The translations under genes and the position numbers were made by a program. From assembly GCA_029939965.1 (NCBI GenBank), contig JAOZRY010000117.1, forward strand, positions 1 to 7,926: a DNA stretch of 7,926 bases, given 5' to 3'. The stretch is from Bacteroidales bacterium (GTDB taxonomy: Bacteria > Bacteroidota > Bacteroidia > Bacteroidales > 4484-276). Under the pieces are notes generated by a model. The model did no database searches, was not told the origin of the DNA, and saw nothing but the letters and a program-made list of their open reading frames with translations. This document shows positions 1 through 6,944 of this stretch, piece after piece (the first letter of the stretch is position 1; each line of letters opens with the position of its first letter).

Positions 1-38
1 CTTCAATAAAACCTGTTGACGCATTAAGAGATGAATAG
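1..38 (+). CDS. C-terminal end of a MacB-like ABC transporter permease (5'-truncated by window)
   Basis: The first 35 bases translate to (x)SIKPVDALRDE and end at a TAG stop at 36-38. This is almost the same as the C-terminus of the complete permease that follows (SIKPIDALRDE), differing only by Val for Ile. This tail follows the last membrane segment in MacB/FtsX-type permeases. The upstream gene is therefore most likely a paralogous permease of the same efflux system, and the two may form a heterodimer; that pairing is inference. Only 11 full codons and a stop are visible, so nothing can be said about the rest of the protein. Confidence 0.75.
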   Translation, partial: SIKPVDALRDE

Positions 39-40
39 CG

Positions 41-98
41 AAGGCAGAGGGTAGAAGGGAGAAGGGAGAAGGGAGAAGGGAGATGGAAGAGGGGAGAA
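41..98. repeat. G-rich GAAGGGA heptamer array with G-quadruplex form
   Basis: Four perfect head-to-tail copies of GAAGGGA occupy 54-81, with decayed copies on both sides (GGCAGAGGGTA before; GATGGAAGAGGGGAGAAG after). GGG tracts fall at 57-59, 64-66, 71-73 and 78-80, each separated by the 4-base loop AGAA, which meets the usual G3-N1-7 quadruplex rule on the + strand. Further tracts at 49-51 and 91-94 could substitute. The array starts just after the stop codon of the upstream permease and lies on the coding strand, so any read-through mRNA would carry it. Its function is unknown. Confidence 0.9.
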
Positions 99-134
99 GT
101 TGGCTGAAATATTTTAATAACAAAAACTAATTAT

Positions 135-232
135 CGAATAACGAATAACGAATAACGAATAACGAATAACGAATATCTAATATCTAATATCTAATATCTA
201 ATATCTAATATCTAATATCTAATATCTAATAA
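135..232. repeat. Composite AT-rich heptamer array (CGAATAA x5, CGAATAT, CTAATAT x7, CTAATAA)
   Basis: Fourteen contiguous 7-bp units lie in unbroken phase: five CGAATAA (135-169), one hybrid CGAATAT (170-176), seven CTAATAT (177-225) and one CTAATAA (226-232). Three more degenerate heptamers continue in phase (CCATTAA, CTAACAA, CTCAAAC; 233-253) and end two bases before the ATG of the permease at 256. The units contain stop codons and have no coding potential. They contain no TAnnTTTG promoter box. The array would form an unstructured A/U-rich mRNA leader if the two permease genes are co-transcribed. Copy number is likely prone to slippage (inference). Confidence 0.95.
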
Positions 233-255
233 CCATTAACTAACAACTCAAACCC

Positions 256-1524
256 ATGAGATTCTTTGATCCCGATAGTTGGAAAGAAATTTTTAGTACG
301 TTGAAAAAAAATAAACTGCGTACTTTCTTTACTGCATTTGGTGTGTTTTGGGGTATTTTTATGCTTATCATAATGCTTGGATCCGGAACCGGCCTGCAGA
401 ATGGTGTTAGTACAGGAATGGGTGATATGGCAACCAACAGCATGTTTATGTGGACCCAACGAACCTCTATGCCATACAAAGGATTGCCGCGCGGCAGGTT
501 CTACAATTTCAAAAATGACGACACGCAAGCACTGCTTGATAATATTCCTGAAATTGAATACATCGCTCCCCGAATACGCGGTTTTAACCGCAATGGAGAC
601 AACAATGTAATAAGAGGAGAACGTACCGGAAATTTTAGGATTCAGGGCGACTATCCTGCCTATAATCTCATCGACCCGATGGAGATAGTTCGTGGAAGAT
701 TTATCAATAAACTTGATATTGATGGATATCGAAAAAATATAGTAATTGCCCAGCGGATTTACGAAGAGATGTTCGATCCTGACGAAGACCCCATTGGTAA
801 ATACCTGAGGATAAGTGGTGTGTGGTTTAAAGTAGTTGGATTGTGCAAATCCAAAAAAAATGACCGGCAGGCCGAAAATGAAAATCAGCAAATTTTTATG
901 CCCTTTACCACTTTACAACGTACATACAACATGGGCGATCGTGTGGGGTGGTATTCGATGACAGCAAAAGAAAATGTTCCTGTTTCGGTAGTTGAAGCCA
1001 AAGCCAAAGAGCTTATGAAAAAGCGGCATCGTATTGCTCCGTCAGATGATCGGGCCATAGGAAGTGCCAATGTGGAAGAAGAGTTCAGCAAAATGACCAA
1101 TCTTTTCAGGGGTATCAATGTTCTCATCTGGATTGTTGGACTGGGTACTTTATTAGCCGGAGTAGTAGGTGTGAGCAATATTATGATGATAATTGTGAAA
1201 GAACGTACCCAGGAAATTGGCATACAACGTGCCATTGGCGCAACTCCAATAACAGTGATGACACAAATTGTTACCGAATCCATTTTTCTAACTGCCCTGG
1301 CAGGGTACATTGGTCTTGTGTTTGGTGTTGGAATAATTGAAGCTGTTAACTATTTTCTTACTCAATCGGGAGCTGCCACGGGAATGTTCAGCAATCCAAC
1401 GGTTGATTTTGGTGTTGCCATTAAAGCATTGCTCATTCTAATAATTAGTGGTGCATTGGCAGGTTTTATTCCAGCCCGTCGTGCCGTAAGCATAAAACCC
1501 ATCGACGCTCTACGTGATGAATAA
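256..1524 (+). CDS. MacB-like ABC transporter permease (FtsX family)
   Basis: This 422-residue inner-membrane permease of a tripartite efflux-type ABC system has the classic MacB/FtsX layout. A cytoplasmic N-terminal stretch leads into a first membrane helix (about 21-43, AFGVFWGIFMLIIMLGSG). A large periplasmic MacB_PCD-type domain follows (about 45-285). Three C-terminal helices of the FtsX domain lie at about 287-314, 338-366 and 385-406. The cytoplasmic loop KERTQEIGIQRAIGAT (315-330) is the family hallmark that contacts the ATPase. No nucleotide-binding domain is fused, so a separate ATPase is needed; none is in the window. The ATG at 256 is supported by an in-frame TAA at 241-243 and by the fit to the family N-terminus. 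It lies 217 bp after a paralogous permease and 106 bp before an adaptor gene, probably in one operon. Many Bacteroidota carry such permease pairs. The substrate cannot be told from sequence; macrolides, peptides and lipoproteins are all known for relatives. Confidence 0.95.
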   Translation: MRFFDPDSWKEIFSTLKKNKLRTFFTAFGVFWGIFMLIIMLGSGTGLQNGVSTGMGDMATNSMFMWTQRTSMPYKGLPRGRFYNFKNDDTQALLDNIPEIEYIAPRIRGFNRNGDNNVIRGERTGNFRIQGDYPAYNLIDPMEIVRGRFINKLDIDGYRKNIVIAQRIYEEMFDPDEDPIGKYLRISGVWFKVVGLCKSKKNDRQAENENQQIFMPFTTLQRTYNMGDRVGWYSMTAKENVPVSVVEAKAKELMKKRHRIAPSDDRAIGSANVEEEFSKMTNLFRGINVLIWIVGLGTLLAGVVGVSNIMMIIVKERTQEIGIQRAIGATPITVMTQIVTESIFLTALAGYIGLVFGVGIIEAVNYFLTQSGAATGMFSNPTVDFGVAIKALLILIISGALAGFIPARRAVSIKPIDALRDE

Positions 1525-1570
1525 AATATCAGAAAGAAAAAGTACACACGAAACCTCATAGAAAGTAAGA

Positions 1571-1624
1571 TTAACCAACAACTAATAACTATTAACAATC
1601 GGATCATTAACTAATAACCTACAA
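1571..1624. repeat. Decayed heptamer leader before the adaptor gene
   Basis: The gap between permease and adaptor holds degenerate 7-bp units related to the array before the permease: CTAATAA (1582-1588), CTATTAA (1589-1595), CAATCGG (1596-1602), then, after a one-base phase shift, CTAATAA (1611-1617) and CCTACAA (1618-1624). The 14-mer CATTAACTAATAAC at 1605-1618 matches CATTAACTAACAAC at 234-247 at 13 of 14 bases, and both sit 8-12 bases before their start codons. No terminator or -7 box is apparent here, which is consistent with read-through from the permease gene. Whether this is a shared leader or only a remnant of repeat expansion is unknown. Confidence 0.55.
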
Positions 1625-1630
1625 ACTAAA

Positions 1631-2719
1631 ATGAAAACCTTTTTCAAAATTTTAATTGGAATTATTCTCATAGGTGCATTTGGATACACCTTATTTTATC
1701 TTTTTCAAAAATCGCAAACAAAACCTGTAGTATATACTACTGCATCTCCATTTACAGAAACAATTATCAAAAAAACAGTTGCCACCGGATCAATAGTTCC
1801 ACGCAAAGAAATTGCTATCAAACCAATGGTTTCGGGGATTATTGATGCTTTGTATGTTGAGCCGGGCGATTTTGTAAAAAAAGGTGATCTGATTGCAAAG
1901 GTTCGAATCATCCCGAATATGTTGAATCTGAATAATGCGGAATCCCGGTTGGAGCAGGCTAAAATTTCGCTTAACAATGCTGTGGCTGATTTTAACCGAC
2001 AAAAAGAACTGTATGAAAAAGATGTAATTGCTGAGGCTGAGTTTGAAGATGCAGATATAGCTTTCAGGCAGGCAAAGCAGGAAGTAAAGGCAGCCGAAAA
2101 CAATCTGCAATTAATCAAAGAAGGGCAAACCAAAACAACAGGCGAAACTACAAATACATTAATTCGTTCCACGATTGATGGTATGGTGCTGGATGTGCCG
2201 GTACAAGAAGGTAATTCGGTAATCGAGGCCAATACTTTTAACGAAGGAACTACAATTTCTAATGTTGCCGATATGGGCGAAATGATTTTTGAAGGTAAGG
2301 TTGATGAAACTGAAGTTGGGAAAATTAGCGAAGGTATGGAGCTGATTCTTACCATTGGTGCCATCGAAGATGTGAGTTTTATTGCAATTCTCGAACACAT
2401 CTCTCCCAAAGGGATAGAAGAAAATGGTGCTATCCAGTTTGAGATTAAAGCTGCTGTTGAACTTAAAAGCGATCAGTTTGTAAGAGCCGGATACAGCGCT
2501 AATGCAGATATTGTTCTTGAGCGTGTAGATTCTGTTATGACCATCCAGGAAAGTTTGATACATTTCGAAGACGATTCGGTGTACGTGGAAATCGAAACAG
2601 AACCCCAGATGTTTGAAAAGCGATACATTAAAACCGGCCTATCCGATGGTATTAATATTCAAATTGTTGAAGGACTTACCAAAGAAGATAAGATTAAAAG
2701 TGGAACCATACAGGAGTAG
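1631..2719 (+). CDS. MacA/HlyD-like periplasmic adaptor (membrane fusion protein)
   Basis: This 362-residue adaptor would link the inner-membrane MacB-like permease to an outer-membrane TolC-type channel. Residues 5-26 form an N-terminal membrane anchor (FFKILIGIILIGAFGYTLFY) without a lipobox cysteine. The first half of the biotinyl-lipoyl-like domain is at about 55-91 (VSGIIDALYVEPGDFVKKGD). An alpha-helical hairpin with heptad character covers about 100-165. The second lipoyl half is at about 178-200 (RSTIDGMVLDVPVQEGNSV), followed by a beta-barrel (about 212-300) and a membrane-proximal domain to the C-terminus. This is the standard MacA/RND-adaptor order and a normal length. The ATG at 1631 directly begins the membrane anchor. 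It follows the permease on the same strand after a 106-bp gap, so an operon is likely. Here the adaptor comes after the permeases, and no TolC gene follows; the next gene is on the opposite strand. The substrate is unknown. Confidence 0.95.
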   Translation: MKTFFKILIGIILIGAFGYTLFYLFQKSQTKPVVYTTASPFTETIIKKTVATGSIVPRKEIAIKPMVSGIIDALYVEPGDFVKKGDLIAKVRIIPNMLNLNNAESRLEQAKISLNNAVADFNRQKELYEKDVIAEAEFEDADIAFRQAKQEVKAAENNLQLIKEGQTKTTGETTNTLIRSTIDGMVLDVPVQEGNSVIEANTFNEGTTISNVADMGEMIFEGKVDETEVGKISEGMELILTIGAIEDVSFIAILEHISPKGIEENGAIQFEIKAAVELKSDQFVRAGYSANADIVLERVDSVMTIQESLIHFEDDSVYVEIETEPQMFEKRYIKTGLSDGINIQIVEGLTKEDKIKSGTIQE

Positions 2720-2848
2720 CATTGGGATACGTTCGGGATTTTTTATTCTGTTTTAAAATAAGGTAATAAAGGTGCGTTTTCAAATCGAAGCATGAATAAA
2801 ATAATCTTAGGGCTTAGGTAACACGAAATTAGCAAACCGCACATCCAA

Positions 2849-4789
2849 TTATTCTATCAGATCAAATTCTTCAATCATTTCAAGTGTATCCGGGTTTAGC
2901 ACTTCTATTTTTATTTTATCTCCATTTACATGAAAAAATACTAAGGCATATTGTGTCGAAAACTTTTCTACATTTTCCGACCAGGGGAGTGTTTCCTGTG
3001 CATAATAAGGTGCTCCGGCTGCACCATTTGTTAATTGCCAGAAGGTTCTCGAAATATTGAGTTTTGGATAGGAGTAATCAGGAGGGTAGATAATTGTTTG
3101 ATCGGTAAGTTTAAACCGGCTGTAATTGTGCTCATCTCCACAGAGAAGCGCAACAGTTTTTTTGCTCTTATTTATCAGGATATTTAAAAATTCATCTCTG
3201 CGCTCAATAATACCTTTCTCCACCGGTACACCTGCCACCCAGGGTCTTACTTCGTTATTGCCATTGTACCACATATCATTTTTCGCATGTCCGCCATTTG
3301 GAAATGCTGGTGTATGAATGGTTACAAAAATATGGTCGATGTCGCTATCATTTTCGAGCATCGTTATAGTTTCGTCTATCCATGCCAATTGGTTATCCAT
3401 AATATAGCCGTGTGCATTTCCGGAAGTTTGTGGAATCATGGTGTGGTAGGGTGCGTACCAATAATTTGAGTTTAAAACAACCATTGCAATGTTTCCGTAC
3501 GTATAATAAAATACGGTTTCGTTATACGAAGGGAAATCTGTGCTTTCCGGATCAGGATCGTATTTTGCTCCATCCTCACTTTTAAGGGTACTTGTGGGGT
3601 TTTCTACTATCTCAGCAAAAACTGATTCGGAGGATTCGGTTGCCCACGGAAATTTATCGATCGAAGCAATAATTTTATTGTTGTCGATAAAACTAATGTT
3701 TAGAGCTTCGTGATTTCCAACGCCCAAAATAAATGGGATACGGTGTGCAAATGGCTCAATAGCTCTTTTGTAGTTGTGATATTGCAGTAGCATATATTGC
3801 CTGTTGGTAGAATACCCGTTGATGAGGTCGCCGGTAAACTGAATAAAATCCGCACCATTGGCAAGAGTTAGTGCAGCTATTTTTTTAATAATATAGACAT
3901 TTGTTCCATACAGGTTTCTTTCGCCACCACCTTTACCGGCACGGCTATCGCTGGCAAAAGCAAATGTGAATGGCTTGCGCGAGCCTTTTTCGGGTGCAGT
4001 TTTAAACCATAAATCTCTTTTGTAACTGTCGGCATTTACTGTATAACTGTATTTTGTATCAGCTTGAAGGCCATTGATAAGGATTTTGTGGTGAATAGAT
4101 TTTTTTTCGTTTTTAAAAGACTCGCCATTTACTTCAATATTTGAACGTGTTGCGAAATTTGTTGTAAAGGAGATTAAAGCCGAATGGGGTTTTATCTGAT
4201 TTAAGTAGGGACCCCCGATAATTGTTACTGCTGTTTTGAATGGGAATTTTCCCTCCAACCTCACTTTGCCATCATAAATCAAAGAGCCATCATCAAAAAC
4301 TATACGATACCCCAATAAGGTTTCGCCAGATTCTTCCCAGTTGGTGAAGTCGAATTTTCCTTTGAGTGCTGCCATCGGAATTGTGGCTTTGCCTCCATTT
4401 ATAACAGCCGGTTTTTTAAAATAAACAGGCTGCGGAAAATTTACATTATCCTCTTTTATTAGTCCATAATAAATGATGCCTGTAAATCCTGATGCGTTAA
4501 AATCAAATTCAATACCGGCATCTGTTCCACGGGGATTGATCTGGAATTCGTCATAACGAAATTCAGGAATGTCATGTGCATAATGTTTCTTTCCGGTGGT
4601 GGGATTCTGAAAATAGACATTGCCGGTGTCATCCACAAATATGTTTGAATAGGATTTGGGAACATCCTCTGCGGGTTTAATTTTTGATAATTGATTTTGT
4701 GGGATGGTAATAAACTTTTTCCTGAGTAAAAATCCCGTAAACAAGAAGAAAAATGTTAGTGCTGCGAGGATTACTGTGCTTCTTTTCAT
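2849..4789 (-). CDS. Membrane-anchored metallophosphoesterase, purple-acid-phosphatase-like
   Basis: The preferred start gives 646 residues and begins MKRSTVILAALTFFF, a signal anchor or signal peptide; a longer form starting at 4831 (660 residues) would bury this helix and overlap the upstream gene. Residues about 194-266 resemble the fibronectin-III-like N-terminal domain of purple acid phosphatases. The catalytic domain (about 275-575) shows the five metallophosphoesterase blocks: ASDSR (Asp281), GDLI (Asp321), GNHE (Asn359/His360), VTIH (His492) and GDEHNY (Asp552/His554). Two features depart from true purple acid phosphatases: the GDxxY tyrosine is Asn324, and the usual GHxH has Asp in place of its first His. 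The protein therefore probably binds two metals and hydrolyses phosphoesters outside the cytoplasm, but not as a purple Fe-tyrosinate enzyme. The substrate is unknown. It lies 26 bp downstream of the dehydrogenase gene on the same strand and is probably co-transcribed. Confidence 0.88.
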   Translation of the reverse strand: MKRSTVILAALTFFFLFTGFLLRKKFITIPQNQLSKIKPAEDVPKSYSNIFVDDTGNVYFQNPTTGKKHYAHDIPEFRYDEFQINPRGTDAGIEFDFNASGFTGIIYYGLIKEDNVNFPQPVYFKKPAVINGGKATIPMAALKGKFDFTNWEESGETLLGYRIVFDDGSLIYDGKVRLEGKFPFKTAVTIIGGPYLNQIKPHSALISFTTNFATRSNIEVNGESFKNEKKSIHHKILINGLQADTKYSYTVNADSYKRDLWFKTAPEKGSRKPFTFAFASDSRAGKGGGERNLYGTNVYIIKKIAALTLANGADFIQFTGDLINGYSTNRQYMLLQYHNYKRAIEPFAHRIPFILGVGNHEALNISFIDNNKIIASIDKFPWATESSESVFAEIVENPTSTLKSEDGAKYDPDPESTDFPSYNETVFYYTYGNIAMVVLNSNYWYAPYHTMIPQTSGNAHGYIMDNQLAWIDETITMLENDSDIDHIFVTIHTPAFPNGGHAKNDMWYNGNNEVRPWVAGVPVEKGIIERRDEFLNILINKSKKTVALLCGDEHNYSRFKLTDQTIIYPPDYSYPKLNISRTFWQLTNGAAGAPYYAQETLPWSENVEKFSTQYALVFFHVNGDKIKIEVLNPDTLEMIEEFDLIE

Positions 4790-4815
4790 ATTAAATAGTT
4801 GGTGTAGTACACTTT

Positions 4816-6177
4816 TTATTTTGCTACCCAAATTGTTTTAATGTTCATAAATTCTTTGATGCCATAATGTGAGAGTTCCCTTCCATATCCTGATCTTTTA
4901 ATTCCACCAAAGGGAAGTCGGGGATCTGATTTTGTCATTCCATTTACGAATACTGCACCCGACTCAATCTGTCGCGCCAGCCGTATTCCCTTCTCCAAAT
5001 TTGCTGTCCACAGGCTTCCACCCAATCCGTAAATACTGTTGTTGGCAAGATTTACTGCATCCGTTGGGCTTTCTGCTTTTATAATGGCCATAGCCGGGCC
5101 AAAAGTTTCCTGATAGAATAGTGGCATATTTTCGGTAATATCAGCAACTACTGTGGGCTGGTAATAAAATCCCTTACCTGCCAGGCGTTGTCCGCCACAT
5201 TTAAGTGTGGCTCCCATTGCTACAGATTTATGTATCTGTTCATTTAATTCTTCAAGTAAGTCGAGTCGGGCAAGAGGGCCGAAATTGGTTTTAGGATCAT
5301 AAGGATCTCCGGTTTTTAAATCCTCCATCAGTTTAACAGCCTTTTCAACAAACTCATCATAAACCTCTTTTACAACAATAAATCTTTTTGCTGCGATGCA
5401 ACTCTGTCCGTTGTTGATCATTCTGGCAGTTACGGCAGTTTGCACACATCTGTCCATATCTGCATCTTCCAAAACAATATACGGGTCTGAACCCCCAAGT
5501 TCCATTACGGTTTTTTTGAGATTTTTGCCGCAGGCTTCGGCAACTTTACTTCCTGCATATTCGCTTCCTGTAAGTGTGGCTGCACTTACTTTATTATTTT
5601 CGATAATGCTATTTACAGTCTTTGCAGGAATCAAAAGGGTTTTGAAAAGGTTTTCAGGGAAACCGGCTTCTCTAAAAATATTTTCGATTGCAAGAGCACA
5701 ACCCGGTACATTAGAAGCATGTTTTAAAACACCTGCATTGCCTGCCATAAGTGTCGGAGCAGCAAACCTGAAAACCTGCCAGAACGGGAAGTTCCAGGGC
5801 ATTACCGCCAAAACCGGCCCGATGGGTTCGAAAGCAACAAAGCTTTTATATGCATCGCTTTCGATGGTTTCATCGCTGAGGAATTTTTCGGCATTTTCAG
5901 CATAGTATTTGCAAACCCATGCCGATTTTTCAACCTCTGCAATTGCTTCTCCCAAAATTTTCCCCATTTCTTTAGTAATCAAACGGGCAAATTTATTCTT
6001 TTGTGTTAGCAGAATGTCCGCTGCTTTATTCATCAGATTCGACCTTTCGAGGAATAAGCTTTGCTTCCATACCTTCCAGGTGTCGAAAACCTTATCAATT
6101 ATCTGATCACATTGTTCGGGAGTATGTTCCGTGTATTCAGCAATTATTTTACCTGTGGCAGGATTTATACTTTTCAT
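4816..6177 (-). CDS. NAD(P)-dependent succinate-semialdehyde dehydrogenase, Sad/YneI type
   Basis: This cytoplasmic aldehyde dehydrogenase likely oxidises succinate semialdehyde to succinate (GABA or related catabolism). With the start at 6177 it has 453 residues and begins MKSINPATGK, as is usual in this family; an ATG four codons upstream (6189) is possible but lies very close to the promoter box. Key residues are all present: the oxyanion Asn129 in PWNFPFWQ, the general base Glu226 in MELGGSDPYIV, and the nucleophile Cys260 in NNGQSCIAAKRF. LKHASNVPG, LGGSDP, AAKRF, LPFGGIKRSGYGRELSHYGI and the short length match E. coli Sad/YneI better than the longer GabD group. Cofactor choice cannot be decided from sequence alone. 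Other semialdehydes or aliphatic aldehydes are possible substrates. It is first in a likely operon with the phosphoesterase gene; no GABA transaminase is in view. Confidence 0.93.
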   Translation of the reverse strand: MKSINPATGKIIAEYTEHTPEQCDQIIDKVFDTWKVWKQSLFLERSNLMNKAADILLTQKNKFARLITKEMGKILGEAIAEVEKSAWVCKYYAENAEKFLSDETIESDAYKSFVAFEPIGPVLAVMPWNFPFWQVFRFAAPTLMAGNAGVLKHASNVPGCALAIENIFREAGFPENLFKTLLIPAKTVNSIIENNKVSAATLTGSEYAGSKVAEACGKNLKKTVMELGGSDPYIVLEDADMDRCVQTAVTARMINNGQSCIAAKRFIVVKEVYDEFVEKAVKLMEDLKTGDPYDPKTNFGPLARLDLLEELNEQIHKSVAMGATLKCGGQRLAGKGFYYQPTVVADITENMPLFYQETFGPAMAIIKAESPTDAVNLANNSIYGLGGSLWTANLEKGIRLARQIESGAVFVNGMTKSDPRLPFGGIKRSGYGRELSHYGIKEFMNIKTIWVAK

Positions 6178-6200
6178 TATCAAATTCATTTTTATTTTTG

Positions 6201-6208
6201 CAAATGTA
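6201..6208 (-). promoter_or_regulatory. Bacteroidota -7 promoter box for the dehydrogenase operon
   Basis: On the minus strand this reads TACATTTG, an exact match to the TAnnTTTG -7 element of Bacteroidota primary sigma promoters. It lies in the 56-68 bp gap between the divergent dehydrogenase and HAD genes. The expected -33 region, about 19 bases upstream, is only a T-run (TTTTTAG), so that half is weak. A transcript starting a few bases after the box would leave almost no leader for an ATG at 6189 but about 20 bases for the ATG at 6177, which favours the latter start. No equally good box was found for the divergent HAD gene. Confidence 0.55.
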
Positions 6209-6245
6209 CAAATATTCGAAATTCTAAAAATTAGTAAAAATAACT

Positions 6246-6893
6246 ATGAGTGATTTAAGCAACATAAAAGCTGTGATTTGGGATTGGAACGGAACACTAC
6301 TCAACGATTTGGAGATATGTATTTTTTCGATGAATAAGTTGCTGAAAAAACGGCACTATCCTTTGTTGACCACCGAAAGGTACAAGCAAATTTTTACTTT
6401 TCCGGTTAAGGATTATTACATCAAAGCAGGTGTAGATTTTGAGAAGCATGATTGGGTTGAAATTGCAATGGAATTTATTAACAATTACCGGTCGAATGTA
6501 GTAAAATCTGCAATCCATCCTGAGGCTGAAAAAGTACTTGAATACTTGGCGCACAAGAAATACCGCCAGTTTGTATTGTCGGCGATGCAACACGATTTTT
6601 TATTAGAAACTATAAACGAAAGATTAAATATAGAGATTTTTGAAAAAATTGTGGGATTGAACGATCACTACGCCCAAACAAAGGTGGATAACGCAAAACT
6701 ACTGGTGGATGAAATTGGTTTACCAAAGAACGAAATCGTTATGATTGGTGATACAATTCACGATTTTGAAGTGGCAGAAGCTACGGGAATATCTTGTGTT
6801 TTGTTTTCAGAGGGGCATCAATCCAGGGGAAGGTTGCAAGATACAGGGGCTTTGGTTATTGATCAATTATCAGAATTGACAGAGTTGTTTTGA
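6246..6893 (+). CDS. HAD-superfamily hydrolase, phosphoglycolate-phosphatase-like
   Basis: This 215-residue cytoplasmic phosphatase of the haloacid dehalogenase superfamily has an alpha-helical cap between motifs I and II (subfamily I). Motif I is WDWNGTLL, with the nucleophile Asp13. Motif II is VLSAMQ (Ser112). Motif III is the lysine in QTKVDNAK (Lys146). Motif IV is MIGDTIHD (Asp169 and Asp173, magnesium ligands). The usual second acid of motif I (DxD) is Asn15. This DWNGT form occurs in a known set of HAD proteins, but it removes the usual general acid/base. The length and cap fit phosphoglycolate-phosphatase or PpaX-like enzymes, and the true substrate is unknown. The ATG at 6246 is preceded by an A/T-rich leader with no Shine-Dalgarno, as is usual here. 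It is divergent from the dehydrogenase gene and convergent with the MORN-repeat gene, so it is probably monocistronic. Confidence 0.9.
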   Translation: MSDLSNIKAVIWDWNGTLLNDLEICIFSMNKLLKKRHYPLLTTERYKQIFTFPVKDYYIKAGVDFEKHDWVEIAMEFINNYRSNVVKSAIHPEAEKVLEYLAHKKYRQFVLSAMQHDFLLETINERLNIEIFEKIVGLNDHYAQTKVDNAKLLVDEIGLPKNEIVMIGDTIHDFEVAEATGISCVLFSEGHQSRGRLQDTGALVIDQLSELTELF

Positions 6894-6944
6894 GTTGAAT
6901 TATTGAGCTTACGCGATATTTTTGAGATTAATGAATATCTGTAT

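Noticed and set aside
226..891. 221-codon open frame on the minus strand, starting inside the permease gene and running into the heptamer array
   Set aside because: It lies antisense to the clear MacB-like permease, has no recognisable domain, and its end is made of repeat sequence. It is a shadow of the real gene.
1705..2409. 234-codon minus-strand frame opposite the adaptor gene
   Set aside because: Ser/Ile/Val-rich composition without motif, fully antisense to a well-defined adaptor; a shadow frame.
2772..2842. Possible long-range stem GTGCGTTT with AAACCGCAC (one bulged C) in the convergent gap 2720-2848
   Set aside because: The loop is over 50 bases and no U-tract follows. It is not a credible terminator, and no other hairpin was found in this gap.
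4790..4831. Upstream start for the phosphoesterase (14 extra residues MGSKIKSVLHQLFN)
   Set aside because: It would overlap the dehydrogenase stop and push the signal-anchor helix inward. The ATG at 4789 gives a typical MKR-plus-hydrophobic N-terminus. Not excluded.
5396..5905. 169-codon plus-strand frame opposite the dehydrogenase gene
   Set aside because: Antisense to the catalytic core of the dehydrogenase, and no family features.
6915..6939. GATATT...AATATC inverted repeat between the convergent HAD and MORN-repeat genes
   Set aside because: A six-base AT-rich stem with a 13-base loop and no T-run is too weak to call a terminator.
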